A stretch of DNA of 64,000 nt. Origin: Atrichornis clamosus (lineage: Eukaryota > Chordata > Aves > Passeriformes > Menuridae). Of this stretch, positions 61,061 to 64,000 are shown in pieces. Location: positions 287,898 to 351,897 of the forward strand of contig WBMZ01003284.1 of NCBI GenBank assembly GCA_013400975.1. The letters run 5' to 3'. The translations under genes and the position numbers were made by a program. The notes below the pieces were generated by a model. The model searched no databases, was not told the DNA's origin, and worked only from the letters and a program-made list of their open reading frames with translations. The first letter of the stretch is position 1. Every line of letters begins with the position of its first letter.

Positions 61061-62609
61061 TTGATGAACTGTGATATTTTTCTATTTCCAGAAAAGTAAA
61101 CCGAGGGAGAGTATCAGTATCTTCAAATTCCTAATTCATTATTTGTGGGCACCGTGGGTACCTGGGAATATTTTGACTAAGAGTTACTATTCCAGTTGGG
61201 TTAAGCAAACAGGGGATGGTACAGTCAGAGTAATGGGGCACCCACACTCCAGCGGATAAACTGAATCAGTGTCTTCAAATCGTTCTTTATTTACGTTCCA
61301 TTTGCACCAGGAGCTGAAAAATGCGTTTTGATATCATGGCATGCTAAATTCCTTGAGGGTATTGGATGAGGCTGTAAGAAATTATGCTAATTCCAGAATT
61401 GAGCTATGACTGCTCCAAGATCGTGAATGAGGCAATTCCTATTTCATGTCAAGAATTCTGAAAAATATAAATAGGGTTTCTCTTTAGTGTAGGCAGAGAA
61501 CCCACCTCTTCCAACACAGGCACCTCCATGAGCTGTAGGGTGACTGCTGGCTTTCTACCTCTATTTGAAAAAAAAATTGCCTTTTTCTAGTTGATAGCTT
61601 CACACAGAGTACCATCCTTGTCGATTTGGCCGCTTGTGAAGAGTTCTCTAGCTGATAAATGCTTACAGTGTTTCAAGATTTCATCACTACATTTCGACAA
61701 ATCCCAAGTTCAAGTGTCATTTTCAGGGTAGCGATGACACAGATTTTTCTTTCTTTTGGGGGTAAAAGAATCCACATTTTTTACTTGTAACAAGTTGCTC
61801 TATTATAATTTCCAAATAGGCATTACAATTCTGAGTTGCAGTCAAAATCTTTGCTGGAGTCGAACAAGAATCCCAGGCACTTGACCAAAGCAGTATTTCA
61901 AGAATATATTGTATTTATTTGAAAGACGATAATGCAATGCGGTCATCGTTTGCTTCACTACAGGTATAAATCCTCTAAAACCATTGCAGATGTGGCAGGG
62001 ATATTGCAACCCATTAACCTAACAGAATGTAACTGTTTTTCTCTTGCAAGTCTTGTCTGACTCGGTCTTTTTCTTTTTTTGCTGCGAGCGTGGTTGTATC
62101 TGTTGGCTCTGTGTGTGCATTGTGGCATTGAGTTCCGTTGTCTAGACCACCTCCCTGTGAATTAATACTGAAATGGAGTGGCTTAAATCCCCACACCTTC
62201 CCTCCTTGTCCCTCTGTGTGCACATTAAACTCAGCCAGCTGAGATCTTACCCAAAGTCTGGCACTTTTGTGCTGCTGCCCGCTTGAATGGGTATTTTTTG
62301 ACTGTTTGTGTATAACTCAGTGTGAGTATGAATGGTAGAATCTGGCCCTAAAAAAAAAAAAAAAATTAAAATCACTATTTATTATGGCACTTTAGTATGT
62401 ATTTAAGATTACTCCTTGTTGCCGGGTTTGTGTCCAAAATGGAATTACCAGTCTGCATCTTTGCTGGTTGTGAATATGTCCACGAGGCTGAATTTCAGAT
62501 GCACCCATTTATGAATCTGGCGTATATGCTGAATGCAGCATTTTGTGCAGGTCACGTGTTGTATACAAAACATCTGATAAAATGCTGCTCACAGTCTTAC
62601 AGATCTTAG
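61061..62609. other. Unique sequence with enhancer-like stretches
   Basis: No gene is recognised. Stretches at 61290-61470, 61610-61760 and 62400-62600 are transposon-free. The last contains GGTCACGTG (palindromic E-box CACGTG at 62553-62558) and TGCTGAATGCAGCA (62527-62540, MARE-like half-sites). An A16 run lies at 62350-62365. Confidence 0.4.
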
Positions 62610-62653
62610 AAATCCTTTCCATATGTCTAATCTTAAATCCTTTCCATATGTCT
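62610..62653. repeat. Two-copy tandem duplication, 25-bp period
   Basis: AAATCCTTTCCATATGTCT occurs exactly at 62610-62628 and again at 62635-62653. The flanking TCTTA is also shared. It looks like a recent replication-slippage duplication. Confidence 0.95.
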
Positions 62654-63985
62654 CCATCTATACATGAGCACCAATTAGTCAATTAATCTGCCACCTTTAT
62701 TTAATTAGATAATAAAGAAGAACTTTTTGAAGTTAAATCTTATTTCATTTTTCCAGGAATCAAAAATGACAACTAGTAGCAGCAACAAATTACAAGATAA
62801 ATTTCCTAATCCACTCAGTGAATACATTAATATTACAGTATTTGCTGAGTTAAAACAAGTCCAACATTCAATATTCCTCTTCGCAAACAAAATACATTTG
62901 CATGAATCCAAATAATTGTAATTTTTTTTTTTTTTTCTAAAAAAATGGCTCTGTGTAGCAGTCCTGGAACAATCGCAAGACATTTTGACTCTTCGGTGTC
63001 CTTAGAAATTAACCCTGTGTTAATGAAAGTTCATAAGCAAGAATCCCCGTGCAATGGCAATCCTCCCATGCCCCCCCTAGGGCACCTCTCCAGCCGCTGT
63101 GCCGTGGCTCTGCACGCAGGGCAACCAGAGCAGGGGCCAAGGTGCTGGCTCAGTGTGTCCATCTCCATTGAACCTGTCTCATTAGCATGCCTCTGGGTTC
63201 CCCGAAGACATTCCATTTCATCTGAAAGCAAAATATAACAGAAACTGCATGTTTTCTGGGTTTGCTGCTGGCAGCTGTTACCTTGCTGGGGGAAAAAAAA
63301 ATAAAAAAAAAATTAAAAAATTCCACTGCCAGGTCCAGACCTAGAATAAATGAAAATAGCTACACTGAAGCCCACAGAGCAATATCACGTTGCACCTAGG
63401 GAAGGTTTGTCCTATGTATTTCTTACTTCAACTGCAAATAAACTCAATATAGAGGCATTAGTATTTTTAAAAGGTGAAAAGGATGTTATTTGCCTTTTTT
63501 TTGTAGCAGTACAAGAAAATGACTTTTTTTTTTCTTTTTTTTCCAGAAGAAAATAGTTTTCTAATAATAACCCAGTATTAAGTGTCAGGTAGTTGCTTTA
63601 TGATTTTCCGTGCTTTATTGCAGTCAGCTATTGGGAATGGGGTCAGATTTCCAACTCACTGCAGAAGAGCTGCTTTTATTGGGTTGAGCATTGTTGTTTT
63701 CTGTCCGTGAATTATCAGTTGCTTTGAAGACTGATCACTTCCTTTTGTGCGGGTACTTGAGGAACACACAACTTTTTTTTGGTACCTGAAGCCTTGTTAG
63801 CACAGGGGTTATTGAATATAACCCCCTTTGTTTGTAAGCGCAGAGGTGACAGAATTTGGAAAGCGACTCAGTTTCTCTTGGATTGTTTCTCTGAATTCAG
63901 AGTGGACTGAACATAAAAAACATTAGAGACTTTTATGTTTTCACCTCGTGTCAGAAAAGAAATTACAAAATGGTCTATTTCATGT
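62654..63985. other. Unique non-coding sequence with A/T runs
   Basis: No gene is recognised. Runs are T15 at 62922-62936, an A-rich tract at 63293-63320, and a T-rich polypyrimidine tract at 63524-63545 followed by CAG. The last resembles a splice acceptor, but no supported exon follows. Confidence 0.5.
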
Positions 63986-64000
63986 TTATATATATATATA
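63986..64000. repeat. (TA)n microsatellite running off the window edge
   Basis: Alternating TA units reach the last base, so the full length is unknown. Confidence 0.9.

Noticed and set aside
63524..63548. Strong polypyrimidine tract plus CAG resembling a 3' splice site
   Set aside because: The T-run is a plain homopolymer type common in the window, and no supported exon follows. The same holds for the T13-CAG at 5950-5965.
1..64000. CRISPR arrays, bacterial operons, tRNA or rRNA genes
   Set aside because: No regularly spaced repeats, no Shine-Dalgarno-led gene arrays and no A/B-box tRNA signatures were seen. The sequence is vertebrate in character.

Overview
This window looks like a non-coding stretch of a bird nuclear genome, either a gene desert or the inside of a very large intron. 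The evidence for a bird is the repeat content. There are six 5'-truncated CR1 LINE tails, on both strands and from at least three CR1 subfamilies. There is also one truncated endogenous-retrovirus LTR of a type I recognise as common in birds, especially songbirds. No L1- or Alu-type mammalian repeats, operons, CRISPR arrays or bacterial signals are visible. Composition is mostly AT-rich, with poly-A/poly-T runs and a few small CpG-rich patches. I recognise no protein-coding gene, tRNA or rRNA. The longest open frames (186, 162 and 150 codons including the stop) are about what chance gives in 64 kb, and none resembles a protein family I know.

Layout: 1-6680 is unique sequence. A CR1 tail lies at 6681-6805. 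Unique sequence follows to 15819 and holds a perfect 13-bp hairpin at 14209-14245. A CR1 tail lies at 15820-15982. A small CpG-rich island lies at about 17610-17865. Unique sequence with several foldbacks (19074-19138, 19581-19636, 23352-23406) runs to the largest CR1 tail at 24117-24440. From 24441 to 31970 is unique sequence whose right part (28200-30480) is dense in developmental-enhancer-like motifs. The ERV LTR fragment occupies 31971-32300. From 32301 to 35980 is unique sequence with a CpG-bearing segment and a symmetric motif module at 34407-34466. An assembly gap of 49 N (35981-36029) interrupts a poly-A run. From 36053 to 45942 is unique sequence with a CpG-rich hairpin segment near 40800 and an A/C-rich low-complexity block near 43430-43540. 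A tiny CR1 remnant at 45943-45993 is followed by about 4.9 kb of enhancer-like unique sequence. A CR1 tail lies at 50875-51086, an ancient MIR/CORE-SINE-like remnant at 52195-52300 and a CR1 tail at 57410-57520. The rest is unique sequence with microsatellites.

Since no gene is supportable, nothing can be said about genes working together. The most plausible biological content is cis-regulatory: several repeat-free blocks that keep CpGs and carry clustered homeodomain, POU, TCF, AP-1 or nuclear-receptor-like words, plus a few foldbacks of microRNA-precursor size. These are hypotheses from single-sequence reading; cross-species alignment and small-RNA data would decide them. I did not find a convincing new multi-gene system and do not claim one.
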